A stretch of DNA of 64,000 bases from Candidatus Thiothrix putei (GCA_029972225.1 CP124756.1:558001-622000); one strand, 5' to 3'. Counted from the stretch's first letter, positions 17,456 through 25,103 are shown. The notes: generated by a model not told the origin, from the sequence alone. Made by a program: numbers and translations.

Positions 17456-18850
17456 GTTTGAAACAGTTACAATAAAATCTATCTAAATCTATTAAAACTT
17501 TATCATTTTGGTTAGGTTTATAAAAGCGTAGTGCCGTTTATCCGTAAAAGATAGCAGCAAAAGCACGGATGACTAGACAACTATCACACCGCGCTGCATT
17601 CTGTTTGCCATGATCATCAGCCACAAAATCCGCCTTGACCCCAACCATAAGCAAGCGACGTACTTGGCGAAAGCCGCAGGCACAGCACGGTTCGCCTACA
17701 ACTGGGCGTTGGCAGAATGGCAAACCCAATACGCCGCATGGAAAGACGATAACACCCAGCCAAAACCCAACCAAATGGGCTTGCGCCGCCAATTGAACGC
17801 CATCAAACGCGAACAATTCCCCTGGATGCTGGAAGTCACCAAAAACGCCCCGCAAATGGCAATTATCCAACTCGGCGTAGCCTTCAAAAACTTCTTTGCG
17901 GGACGAGCCAAGTACCCGCAATTCAAAAAGAAAGGTAAAAGCCGCGACAGTTTCACCCTCACTAACGACCAGTTCAGCCTTGACGGTTGCCGCATCCGCA
18001 TTCCCAACCTTGGGTTAGTACGGATGCGGGAAACGTTACGCTTTTCCGGTAAAATTCTCTCTGCCACGATTTCCCGCACCGCTGATCAGTGGTTCGCCAG
18101 CATCACCGTGGACACCACCTCAAACCACCTCCCGCCTGCCAAAAACCAAGGCACGGTAGGGGTGGATTTGGGCGTATCTGCACTGGCAACCCTATCAACG
18201 GGGGAAAAAGTGGTTGGGGCGAAGCCGCATAAAGCCTTGCTTTCCCGCCTAAAACGGCTCTCGCGCAGCCTGTCCCGCAAGGTCAAAAGCAGTGCCAACC
18301 GCCACAAGGCAAAACAAAAACTGGCAACACTTCACGCACGTATTGCCAACATTCGCCAAGACAGTTTGCACCAACTCACTACGGATTTAACCCGCCGTTT
18401 TCACACCATCGGCATTGAAGATTTGAACGTGTCGGGCATGGTGAAAAACCGTCATTTATCCCGTGCCATCAGTGATATGGGGTTTTTCGAGTTCCGGCGG
18501 CAACTGGAATACAAGGCGGGAATGCGCGGTGCGGTGGTCGTGGTGGCTGATCGGTTTTTTGCCTCCAGCAAAACCTGTTCTGTTGCTGGCTGTGAGCATA
18601 AAGTGGAGAAGCTGCCACTGTCGGTACGTGAATGGACTTGCCCCGTTTGCGGTGCAGTCCATGACCGTGACATAAATGCCGCCAAGAATTTAGAAGAATA
18701 CGCCGTGAGTTACACGGTGTCTGCCTGTGGAGGGGAAGGCTCTGGTCTTGGGCGCAAGCCGAAGACGAAACCAGCCCCCGTGAAGCAGGAATTCAACACC
18801 ATGACTACTTTTAGTTAGCTATAGGTAGATTTGGGTAGGTTTGAAATAAC
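17456..18850 (+). mobile_element. tnpB-only IS607-related element (no tnpA)
   Basis: Flanked by GG on both sides (17454-17455 and 18851-18852) with no longer target duplication, as known for IS607-type serine-recombinase transposition. The left end (GTTTGAAACAGTT) and right end (GTAGGTTTGAAATAAC) resemble those of the full IS607 element at 43707-47051, and the tnpB genes are nearly identical. The tnpA region is replaced by about 150 bp of non-coding sequence. It was probably mobilised in trans. It sits inside the yhcG-like pseudogene. Confidence 0.8.
17610..18818 (+). CDS. tnpB: RNA-guided nuclease TnpB (IS607-type)
   Basis: A 402-residue TnpB/OrfB, the ancestor group of Cas12. The N-terminal helix-turn-helix/WED region starts MIISHKIRLDPNHKQATYL. 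RuvC motif I is GVDLGVSALATLS (Asp near 186), motif II IGIEDLNVSG (Glu near 270) and motif III DRDINAAKN (Asp near 353). The zinc finger CSVAGCEH...CPVCG lies between II and III. All catalytic residues are present. The family uses an omega RNA from the 3' end of the gene and right end. No tnpA is attached, unlike the copy at 44378. Confidence 0.92.
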   Translation: MIISHKIRLDPNHKQATYLAKAAGTARFAYNWALAEWQTQYAAWKDDNTQPKPNQMGLRRQLNAIKREQFPWMLEVTKNAPQMAIIQLGVAFKNFFAGRAKYPQFKKKGKSRDSFTLTNDQFSLDGCRIRIPNLGLVRMRETLRFSGKILSATISRTADQWFASITVDTTSNHLPPAKNQGTVGVDLGVSALATLSTGEKVVGAKPHKALLSRLKRLSRSLSRKVKSSANRHKAKQKLATLHARIANIRQDSLHQLTTDLTRRFHTIGIEDLNVSGMVKNRHLSRAISDMGFFEFRRQLEYKAGMRGAVVVVADRFFASSKTCSVAGCEHKVEKLPLSVREWTCPVCGAVHDRDINAAKNLEEYAVSYTVSACGGEGSGLGRKPKTKPAPVKQEFNTMTTFS

Positions 18851-19053
18851 GGCGCGAGTACTCCAGCCTTGGGTAATGGCTTCGTTGGCGTACCAGTCAC
18901 GGGCAGCGGGATTTTCAACCCGTAACAGGTGGCGGTAATGTGTCCACGTCAATTGTGCACTCACTGAGTGCGAAATTGGGTAAGCCAGATAAAATGCCCG
19001 CATGTATTGGAGATGGTGATGTGACGGTCTATCTGTTTCATACTGTTAACACC

Positions 19054-20025
19054 TTACGATAACGCCTTCAAGATCGCACAATCAGTAAGGTGTTTATCAC
19101 CCGTTCCCTGCGTTGCCCTCGGTGTTAGTGGGCGTAAGTTGGCGCGGTGTGGCAAGTCTTTGGGCAGCACAATGTTCCACACTAAACCCATGTTATGTAA
19201 AGCATTTAACACGCGCCAGCCGGGGTCAGCCTGATTGGCATAAAGTCCCAATAGTGCCGAACCAGGGTAAGCGTGGTGATTATTGTGCCATGATTCACCC
19301 ATTGTTATGCACGCAGCCCACTTGACGTTATGCCCTTGTACCGCTGCATTCAGCACCTCGTTATCCATTTCGCCGCTGTTGTGAGCGAAATAACCGACTA
19401 GCCAATGCCCCGTTACGGACACTATCACGCGCACAGAAATTCCCCAAATGACCCAAGGCAGACCACCCACGAAAAACAGTAGTAGGGCGAGTGGTAATTG
19501 TTGCAACATCCACGTTTGTTCCATGAAATGCAGGATGGGATCGTGGGCAATGCGTTGCTCAGGGCGGAAACTGGGTGGGTGTTCCAGGTGCAAATCACAA
19601 TGCAATTGCCACCACGCATCCTTCCAGAATGTTGAGCCGTGGCGTAAGTAAGGGTGGCAGGCTGCTTGGCGTTGCGCCCAATCGCGTAAGTCATGGGTGT
19701 GTACCATGCCGAATGGCCCCGCCAAACCTACCAATACACCAAGGTGAACAAAGCTGTACTCCAGCCATCGCGGGCATTCGTAGCTGTTGTGAATTAAGCG
19801 GCGATGCATCCCCAACGAATGCCCCAAGCATAATGTAGTCGCGGTGATGATGACAAAGATGGCTACGGCATCCAGCGATAAAGTCATTGCGCCACCGATA
19901 ACCGCCAATAGTGCATGAGTGAATACCCATAAGGATTTGATAGGCGACCAGCGCACGTCGCCTGCGACAGGGTTAGTGCGAGCGTCATGTAGGAAAATGC
20001 GAGATAATTCTGTCGATGCGTTCAT
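19054..20025 (-). CDS. Membrane fatty acid desaturase (acyl-CoA desaturase family)
   Basis: A 323-residue integral membrane di-iron desaturase. His box 1 is HSLGMHRRLIH. A conserved GMVHTHDLRDWAQRQ segment stands in place of the classical HRxHH box, as seen in a bacterial subfamily. The last box is ESWHNNHHAYPGSA. Hydrophobic helices flank the boxes. It should introduce double bonds into acyl chains using O2, but the substrate cannot be deduced. It is followed upstream (minus strand) by the DUF2269/DUF4166 chimera and SDR gene; the four may form one operon. Confidence 0.85.
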   Translation of the reverse strand: MNASTELSRIFLHDARTNPVAGDVRWSPIKSLWVFTHALLAVIGGAMTLSLDAVAIFVIITATTLCLGHSLGMHRRLIHNSYECPRWLEYSFVHLGVLVGLAGPFGMVHTHDLRDWAQRQAACHPYLRHGSTFWKDAWWQLHCDLHLEHPPSFRPEQRIAHDPILHFMEQTWMLQQLPLALLLFFVGGLPWVIWGISVRVIVSVTGHWLVGYFAHNSGEMDNEVLNAAVQGHNVKWAACITMGESWHNNHHAYPGSALLGLYANQADPGWRVLNALHNMGLVWNIVLPKDLPHRANLRPLTPRATQGTGDKHLTDCAILKALS

Positions 20026-20034
20026 GCCGATACC

Positions 20035-20574
20035 TCAGTAGTTTGTTGTGGTGATAAATTTTCCGGTATACCGAAATACCTCCCCAAACCATGGGTGCGT
20101 CAGCCGAAAATCCATCGCAAACCCGCCCGCATCCAACGCCGTTTCCACAATCGTGGTATGCCCCAACACCAGCCATTCGGGAATCGGGATCAGCACACGC
20201 CCCAGCTTCAGCACCAAATGCCGCCCGCTGTAATGCAGCTTGCCCTCCACCACCGACACTGCCATCCGCAAGCCCATGAACGGGCTGACATACTCAATCA
20301 CCTCATTGCCACCCGCATACACCCAATGACTTTTGAAGAAAATCACCTTGCCATCGGGGAAGCTAAGCGTGCGTTTCCAACGTTGTGTACTGAAAATCAC
20401 CGTTGGCGTGGTAAAACTCCAATCCGCGAGCACCACATGGCGATTCACCACCGCGATGTGCGCCAGATTGCCACTGCGATCCGCCATCCACTTATAAAAC
20501 GCACTGCCCAAGCCCGTGCCAAACAACAGCACCATGCTCAAAATGTGCAAGTATTTCAGGCTCAGATACAACAT
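20035..20574 (-). CDS. Chimeric protein: truncated DUF2269 joined to DUF4166
   Basis: The first ~60 of 179 residues (MLYLSLKYLHILSMVLLFGTG...DWSFTTPTVIF) match the first part of DUF2269 integral membrane proteins. The text then changes abruptly to a DUF4166-like domain (RWKRTLSF...VIEYVSPFMGLRMAVSVVEG, IPIPEWLVLG, MDFRLTHPWFGEVFRYTG). Whole DUF2269 proteins are about 150 residues with four helices, and DUF4166 normally has more sequence in front. The gene therefore looks like an in-frame fusion by deletion. It overlaps the SDR gene by 13 bp. Function unknown; it may be non-functional. Confidence 0.65.
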   Translation of the reverse strand: MLYLSLKYLHILSMVLLFGTGLGSAFYKWMADRSGNLAHIAVVNRHVVLADWSFTTPTVIFSTQRWKRTLSFPDGKVIFFKSHWVYAGGNEVIEYVSPFMGLRMAVSVVEGKLHYSGRHLVLKLGRVLIPIPEWLVLGHTTIVETALDAGGFAMDFRLTHPWFGEVFRYTGKFITTTNY

Positions 20575-21113
20575 AAACCCTCCTCCACACTCAACGGCAT
20601 CCGCCCCAGAAACGCCGCTAACGGTTGTACATCGGCGGTATTGCCTTGCTGCAACATCCGCAAATTATCGGGGTGTAACAGGGGAATCACGAACTGCCCC
20701 GCCTGTGCGACTGCCATCATCAAGCCAAAAGGTATCGGCAGCGTCAACGCGGCTTTGCGCCCTTGTTCCAACCGCAGCGTTTGCAGCCAATCCACAAATG
20801 CCAGTGGGTAAGCGCCGACCACATCCAGCGTGCGTTGCGCGGGTGTTACTTGCAATGCCTGAAACAGCGCGGCGGGAGCGCGATGATGCAAGACTGCAAA
20901 GGTTTGCCCACGGGTTTCAGCAATAATCCCGACGCTATTGATCACTGCATCCACGCCGTGTAAATGCGGCAACCAATCGCTGATGGCTTGCATTTGGTTG
21001 AAATTAAAGCCGTAGCGACGTGCGACAGGCGTTACTTGATGCCCCGCCGCCCGCAGTGCGGGTAACAAATGCCCGCCGATGAAGCCGCTTGCCCCCGTGA
21101 GCAGGATATTCAT
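20562..21113 (-). CDS. NAD(P)-binding SDR/epimerase protein with internal deletion
   Basis: Starts at MNILLTGASGFIGGHLLPAL, the Rossmann nucleotide-binding motif of extended SDR proteins; longer upstream starts lack homology. It continues with VDAVINSVGIIAETRGQTFAVLH, then jumps from PAALFQAL to RTLDVVGAYPLAF and a normal C-terminal region (LRMLQQGNTAD). Relatives have about 100 residues between these points, including the catalytic Tyr-x-x-x-Lys region. The 183-residue product lacks it, so enzymatic activity is doubtful. Probably a deletion derivative. Confidence 0.7.
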   Translation of the reverse strand: MNILLTGASGFIGGHLLPALRAAGHQVTPVARRYGFNFNQMQAISDWLPHLHGVDAVINSVGIIAETRGQTFAVLHHRAPAALFQALQVTPAQRTLDVVGAYPLAFVDWLQTLRLEQGRKAALTLPIPFGLMMAVAQAGQFVIPLLHPDNLRMLQQGNTADVQPLAAFLGRMPLSVEEGLCCI

Positions 21114-21252
21114 GACGCTTTCGCCACGCTGGGTGTAAACACTTTTTGCCCAACAACCATCATGCCCAACAACATCCCCGCCAATGCCGCAACGAGCGAG
21201 ACATGCCTGCGCTGAGGGCGACTTCGATGCCGAAAAGAAGGATGTTGTCCAT
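21114..21252 (-). pseudogene. Short coding relic upstream of the SDR gene
   Basis: One minus-strand frame starts MDNILLFGIEVALSAG at 21252. A second frame ends LVAALAGMLLGMMVVGQKVF just before the SDR start. Both look like pieces of a small membrane protein joined out of frame. I cannot name the family. Confidence 0.35.
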
Positions 21253-21353
21253 TGATGCTCCAAGTGTTGATTAAGTGGAGCCAGCATAGAACGGAAGCCA
21301 ATCAGCAGGCTTCCGGTTTGATAGATCAGGAGCAGAATTCTGTTACGGAAAGA

Positions 21354-22367
21354 TCATTCTGGAACAGCATTCTGTATTTTGCGGTATTGCCCCGGTGTCA
21401 TGCCGGTGATTTCGCGGAAGGCTTCGTAAAAATTCGATTGCGACGTAAAGCCCACGCTCATGCCCACCGACAGCACCGATGCCGATGGCTCTTCCAGCAA
21501 CATATCTTCCGCTGCCTCTACCCGAAATTCGCGCACGTAGCGGGAGAAGCTCTTGCCCAAGCGCGTATTGATCAATTCGGACAATTGGTGGCTGGAAAGC
21601 CCGACACGTTCCGCCAGCGTCGGCAGATCGAGATCAGGTTGGCGGAACAGCTCGTGTTCCTGCATCAAGCCTTCCACTTCTGCCAGCATAGTTTCCGTAT
21701 CAATATTCGTCAGGGTGGAAACCGCATAGGTTTCGCGGGCGACTTCCGCGACCTCGGTAGGCAGTTGCGGGGCAATGCTCAGAGCCACGTTCACCAACAG
21801 GAATGCCAGACCAATCGCACTCGCATACGCCATGAAAAAGTATTTTTCTGACAACAAGGGCAAGGCGATACCGAAGACTAAGACGACAAGCGCGGTAGCG
21901 AAGACGACGCTGAGTATGCCGAATTCTAAAGAGAAGCGGCTACGTTGTTCGCGCAACGCATAAAGGCTGCGTGCTAACCACGCCAAATACCCTGCACCTA
22001 GCGCAAACGCCAGCGGTAATGCCCATGCGAAGGGCAGGAGCGGGGCGATGAGTATCGGCAATAAATGCAGCAATTCACGCGGCAAGGTGTCGGTTTGCGC
22101 TTGTAATAAGGGCTTGCTGAACAGGTAAAACGCGGGGGCAACCGTGAACAGCAGCACTTGATAGTAAGGGCTGTGGATGACATCTGTGTCATCTTGCAGC
22201 CACACGAAATGCGCCAGTTGCAAACCCGCAAGGGTAACGAGCAGGATCATGCCCATGATTTGCGCAGTTGCCTGCCCCGTGTAGCGATGGCAACGAAAAT
22301 GTGTAAAAGCCAGCAGCACGGCGCTGAAGACCGAAAAGCCGATGAGTAGGAGAGCGAGTGTCTGCAT
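21354..22367 (-). CDS. AraC-family regulator with N-terminal membrane domain
   Basis: A 337-residue protein. Residues 1-195 contain about six to seven hydrophobic helices (LALLLIGFSVFSAVLLAF and others). Residues ~225-335 form an AraC-type double helix-turn-helix: LDLPTLAERVGLSSHQLSEL, then VGFTSQSNFYEAFREITGMTPGQYR. This is a membrane-bound one-component regulator, probably sensing an envelope signal. It is last on the minus strand after the MNIO operon, 4 bp downstream of a small lipoprotein gene, so it may regulate that operon. Its ligand is unknown. Confidence 0.85.
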   Translation of the reverse strand: MQTLALLLIGFSVFSAVLLAFTHFRCHRYTGQATAQIMGMILLVTLAGLQLAHFVWLQDDTDVIHSPYYQVLLFTVAPAFYLFSKPLLQAQTDTLPRELLHLLPILIAPLLPFAWALPLAFALGAGYLAWLARSLYALREQRSRFSLEFGILSVVFATALVVLVFGIALPLLSEKYFFMAYASAIGLAFLLVNVALSIAPQLPTEVAEVARETYAVSTLTNIDTETMLAEVEGLMQEHELFRQPDLDLPTLAERVGLSSHQLSELINTRLGKSFSRYVREFRVEAAEDMLLEEPSASVLSVGMSVGFTSQSNFYEAFREITGMTPGQYRKIQNAVPE

Positions 22368-22371
22368 AGGA

Positions 22372-22605
22372 TCAGTACTTATCGTTGGGGCGACAGGCGG
22401 CGTTAGCGCGGATCAGGGCGCTGACTTGTTCCTGGCTGAGTTTGCCTTTGGAGGTCATCGCCTCTTTGGCAATGTCTTGAATGCTTTTGGCTTCCGCTAC
22501 TTTGGCGGGTTCTGGTGTTGATTCTTTAACGGGCAGCGTTTCGGTGCAAGCGCTTAGGAGGCTGGTCAGCAGCAAAAAGTTCAAGGAGATGAAGGGGGTG
22601 TGCAT
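22372..22605 (-). CDS. Small putative lipoprotein
   Basis: A 77-residue protein with a lipoprotein signal peptide: a hydrophobic stretch then LLSAC (Cys20). The mature part has a Pro/Glu/Ala-rich linker, a helix (IQDIAKEAMTSKGKLSQEQV) and ends CRPNDKY. It has no Cys-Gly repeats and is not a RiPP precursor by motif. No family is recognised. It lies between the second RiPP precursor and the AraC-type regulator. Confidence 0.6.
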   Translation of the reverse strand: MHTPFISLNFLLLTSLLSACTETLPVKESTPEPAKVAEAKSIQDIAKEAMTSKGKLSQEQVSALIRANAACRPNDKY

Positions 22606-22711
22606 GAGTGAATGCCTTTAATCAGGGATGTGCTACTTAGATAGCACATCCCCAACGCCGATAAACATAGAATCTACGAATAGCGGCGATTATGGCTGAC
22701 AAATGGCAGGA

Positions 22712-22969
22712 TTACTTTGCCTTTGCGTCAGTTTTGGCAGCGCCACATTTGCCGTCTTGTTTCGCGCCGCACTTACCGTCTTTCATTGCGCCACATTTGC
22801 CGTCTTGTTTCGCACCGCATTTGCCGTCAGCCGGTTTTGCCGCTTCGGTTTTGGCCGGTTCAGCCGCTTTTTCAGCAGAGAACGGGTTGCTGCTGCAAGC
22901 GCTCAGGGTAGAACCCGCCAACAGGATAGTGCCAACCGACAGAGCAAGGTTAAATTTAGGGGTTTGCAT
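22712..22969 (-). CDS. Putative lipoprotein RiPP precursor with four GKCGA repeats
   Basis: An 85-residue protein starting MQTPKF; a ribosome site GGAGGAG lies about 9 bases upstream. A longer TTG start is less likely. Residues 1-25 are a lipoprotein signal ending TLSAC (lipid on Cys25). The next motif, SSNPFSAEK, is also seen as ENPFAAS in the other precursor. Residues 49-78 hold four 8-residue repeats GKCGAKQD, GKCGAMKD, GKCGAKQD, GKCGAAKT, with Cys at 51, 59, 67, 75. This resembles the EGKCG motifs that MNIO enzymes modify in HvfA/bufferins, but with Asp instead of Glu. It lies 38 bp downstream of the DUF2063 gene. Modification and copper binding are inferred. Confidence 0.75.
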   Translation of the reverse strand: MQTPKFNLALSVGTILLAGSTLSACSSNPFSAEKAAEPAKTEAAKPADGKCGAKQDGKCGAMKDGKCGAKQDGKCGAAKTDAKAK

Positions 22970-23007
22970 AGAAAGTAACTCCTCCAAGGGTTTGTAAAAT
23001 AAGCCAT

Positions 23008-23748
23008 TTATTTAATGGCAATTCCCAGTATCAGGTATTGCTGTTTGAACTGGGTCAGCAATTGTAAACCAAATGTCAATAATTGTGCGGGGTCAGGGTG
23101 TTGAATTTCTTCAGCAATTTGCTGAAGTGCGCCACGTCCGCTGCATCCTTCCTGTAGCAGTTGCACCAAACGGGCGGTAACGGCGTTTAATACGATGAAA
23201 TCCACTTTCTGTTCGGCATTTTTGAGTAGCAGTAAATGCGTTGGTTCAGGTGCTTCAGGTTGGCAATCTATGCTGATGCGATGCACGGGGTATTGGTAGC
23301 TTTGCAGCAATAGCACGGGATTCAGCACCGGAATGCCGTCCAGCAAATCGCCGTTAGGGTCAATCTGCGCCCAGTCGATGCTGCTGTCAGCCAACATCAG
23401 CGGGATTTCCACCCACTCATAATGCGCGAGTTCCAGCAGAAACGGCGGACGGTCACTGAGCGCAGTCGAAGTGAGCCATTGCACGAATTCGGCGGGGATT
23501 TCGCGGAAATACGGCGTGGTGCAAGCGTGTTCGGCATAAAACTGGCGCACGAGCGCATTCCACGCTGCATCCTCCAGAATGCTGCGTAACACCGGGAAGC
23601 AATTACTGAGGAAATCTTCCACATTGTTGAAGAGCAATTCCACATAAACCCCAGCGCGTTCGGGATCGACTCCGGCAGGTGGCAGGTTAATGTCGGGGTT
23701 ACGCAAGTGCGCCGCAAAAGCGCGTTGGTAGGCTTCGGTGGCGTTCAT
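23008..23748 (-). CDS. DUF2063 partner protein of the MNIO enzyme (HvfC/BufC/MbnC-like)
   Basis: A 246-residue protein whose N-terminal half matches DUF2063: YQRAFAAHLRNP, ERAGVYVELLFNNVEDFLSNCFPVLRSIL, and a YAEHACTTPYFREIPAEFVQWL core. In related systems this protein binds the precursor leader and the DUF692 enzyme and is required for modification. The C-terminal half is less conserved. It overlaps the DUF692 gene by 4 bp, consistent with a fixed-stoichiometry complex. Confidence 0.88.
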   Translation of the reverse strand: MNATEAYQRAFAAHLRNPDINLPPAGVDPERAGVYVELLFNNVEDFLSNCFPVLRSILEDAAWNALVRQFYAEHACTTPYFREIPAEFVQWLTSTALSDRPPFLLELAHYEWVEIPLMLADSSIDWAQIDPNGDLLDGIPVLNPVLLLQSYQYPVHRISIDCQPEAPEPTHLLLLKNAEQKVDFIVLNAVTARLVQLLQEGCSGRGALQQIAEEIQHPDPAQLLTFGLQLLTQFKQQYLILGIAIK

Positions 23749-24572
23749 GCGGTGTATTTCCGTTGCAGGCTGGCAATGTGTTGCACTTCGGGGACGAGTT
23801 CTTGCAAGGGTGGAATGTTGTAATCACGCTCTAATAAGGTGGGGAATACCCCGAACTCCGTGTAAGTGAAATCCAGCAATGCCCATACAGGGTCAATCAC
23901 GGGTGCGCCGTGGGTGTCGATCAATAGATTCGGTTCTTGTTGGTAATGCCCAGCGGTATGGATGTAGACCACGCGCTCTTTGGGCAGTTTGCGTAAGAAT
24001 TCATACGGGTCGTAAGCGTGGTTGACGCTGTTGACGTAGACATTGTTCACATCCAAATGCAGCAGGCAATCGGCTTCGGTGAGCACGGCGTTGATGAAGG
24101 TGGCTTCGTCCATTTCGCTGATCGGTGCTTGTAAGTAGAACGAGGCGTTTTCAATGCCGATTTGTTGCCCCAAGAGGTCTTGCGCTTGGCGGATGCGGGC
24201 GACGGTGTGTTTGAGGGCATCCTCGGTAAACGGAATGGGCAGCAAGTCGTATAATTGCCCATGATCGGAACACCAGGACAAATGTTCGGTGTAGAGCGGA
24301 ACACGGTGTTCCTGCATGAAGCGTTTGATGTTGCCGAGCAAGTCGGTATTCAGCGGGGTTAAGCCGCCGAGGGAGAGCGATAAGCCGTGACACACAAACG
24401 GAAAACGTTCGGTGAAAGCGCGGAGGCGTTTGGCGCTGCTGGGGTCAGTGCCGATCCAGTTTTCAGGGGCGATTTCAAAGAAATCAATGCAGTCGGGGAC
24501 TTGCTGTTCCAGCGCGACCAGATGATCGCGCCGGAAACCTAAGCCTGCCCCACGTAAGTTAGGGCTGTGCAT
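23745..24572 (-). CDS. DUF692 multinuclear non-heme iron oxidase (MNIO) RiPP enzyme
   Basis: A 275-residue TIM-barrel enzyme of the MbnB/HvfB/BufB group. These enzymes use two or three irons and O2 to convert precursor Cys residues into oxazolone-thioamide or thiooxazole groups. Candidate metal ligands are in family order: His62 (CHGLSLSLG), Glu96 (YTEHLSW), Glu141/Asn142 (GIENAS), Asp174 (HLDVNNVY), His185, His205/His209 (YIHTAGH), Asp219/His221 (IDTHG) and Glu248 (LLERD). No ligand is missing. The start codon is 3 bp after the EF-hand precursor. It is the second gene of the minus-strand operon. Confidence 0.92.
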   Translation of the reverse strand: MHSPNLRGAGLGFRRDHLVALEQQVPDCIDFFEIAPENWIGTDPSSAKRLRAFTERFPFVCHGLSLSLGGLTPLNTDLLGNIKRFMQEHRVPLYTEHLSWCSDHGQLYDLLPIPFTEDALKHTVARIRQAQDLLGQQIGIENASFYLQAPISEMDEATFINAVLTEADCLLHLDVNNVYVNSVNHAYDPYEFLRKLPKERVVYIHTAGHYQQEPNLLIDTHGAPVIDPVWALLDFTYTEFGVFPTLLERDYNIPPLQELVPEVQHIASLQRKYTA

Positions 24573-24575
24573 GGT

Positions 24576-25067
24576 TTACTTCTTTTCTTCGGTTGCAGCA
24601 GGTGCAGCTTCAGTGGCTGGTTTTGCTGCGGCATCGTCGGCTTTTGCACCGCCGCACTTACCTTCTTTACCACCGCATTTGCCTTCGCTCATTTTGCTGT
24701 GCAGGGCTTTGCGCTCATCCGCATCCAAAGAGCCATCTTTGTTGGCATCGGCTTCAGTGAACATCTTTTCGTGATGCGTCATGAATTCTTCTTTGGTGAC
24801 TTTGCCATCTTTGTCAGCATCGGAAGGGCAATCGTCGGTTTTTGCACCACCGCATTTGCCTTCCGCGTCTTTTTTCATGTTTGCGCCGCACATGCCTGCG
24901 CCGCATTTCATTTCACCGCCTGCTTTGTTTTCAGCAAGCTGCATGTAACCGCTGCTGAGGGTGCTGGCTGCGAATGGATTTTCAGCCGTTGCTGTGGTTG
25001 CGCCCAAGGTCAGTGCGGCTGCGAAGGTTGTGCCTAAAGCGAGTTTCAGGGATGTCGTTGTTTTCAT
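24576..25067 (-). CDS. HvfA/bufferin-like RiPP precursor containing an EF-hand pair
   Basis: A 163-residue secreted precursor, first gene of the MNIO operon; AGGAG lies 9 bases before the ATG. The signal peptide is about residues 1-28 (ending ATATA). ENPFAASTLSSGYMQLAE follows, the stretch shared by HvfA-type precursors. Cysteines are at 55, 60, 72, 80, 131 and 138, in MKCGA, MCGA, EGKCGG (three times) and DDCP contexts. Between the Cys groups are two EF-hand loops, DADKDGKVTKEE (83-94) and DANKDGSLDADE (107-118), which should bind calcium. The C-terminus is Ala/Glu-rich. The EF-hand insertion is unusual for such precursors; metal binding is inferred, not shown. Confidence 0.85.
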   Translation of the reverse strand: MKTTTSLKLALGTTFAAALTLGATTATAENPFAASTLSSGYMQLAENKAGGEMKCGAGMCGANMKKDAEGKCGGAKTDDCPSDADKDGKVTKEEFMTHHEKMFTEADANKDGSLDADERKALHSKMSEGKCGGKEGKCGGAKADDAAAKPATEAAPAATEEKK

Positions 25068-25103
25068 GCTAGTGCTCTCCTAGAAATAAATGGGTTATTT
25101 TGC

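Larger units (their letters stand above)
16786..19003 (-). pseudogene. Broken yhcG-like (DUF1016/PDDEXK) gene, split by a tnpB element
   Basis: The C-terminal part (16786 to about 17453) reads LDRQISTLFYERLL, then DPYVLEFL, then the nuclease core EEFFVDLVFYN...CFVLIDLKIGKL. The N-terminal piece lies on the other side of the inserted element (18851-19003: FYLAYPISHSVSAQLTWTHY...GWSTRA). Joining the two pieces at the shared GG gives WSTRALDRQIS in frame, the normal DUF1016 sequence. The first ~90 residues of the family are also missing upstream of 19003, so the gene was broken twice. It is a homologue, not a copy, of the intact gene at 1421-2566. Confidence 0.85.

Noticed and set aside
22692..22997. 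Plus-strand frames opposite the GKCGA repeat gene
   Set aside because: They are repeat shadows; signal peptide, lipobox and ribosome site are all on the minus strand.
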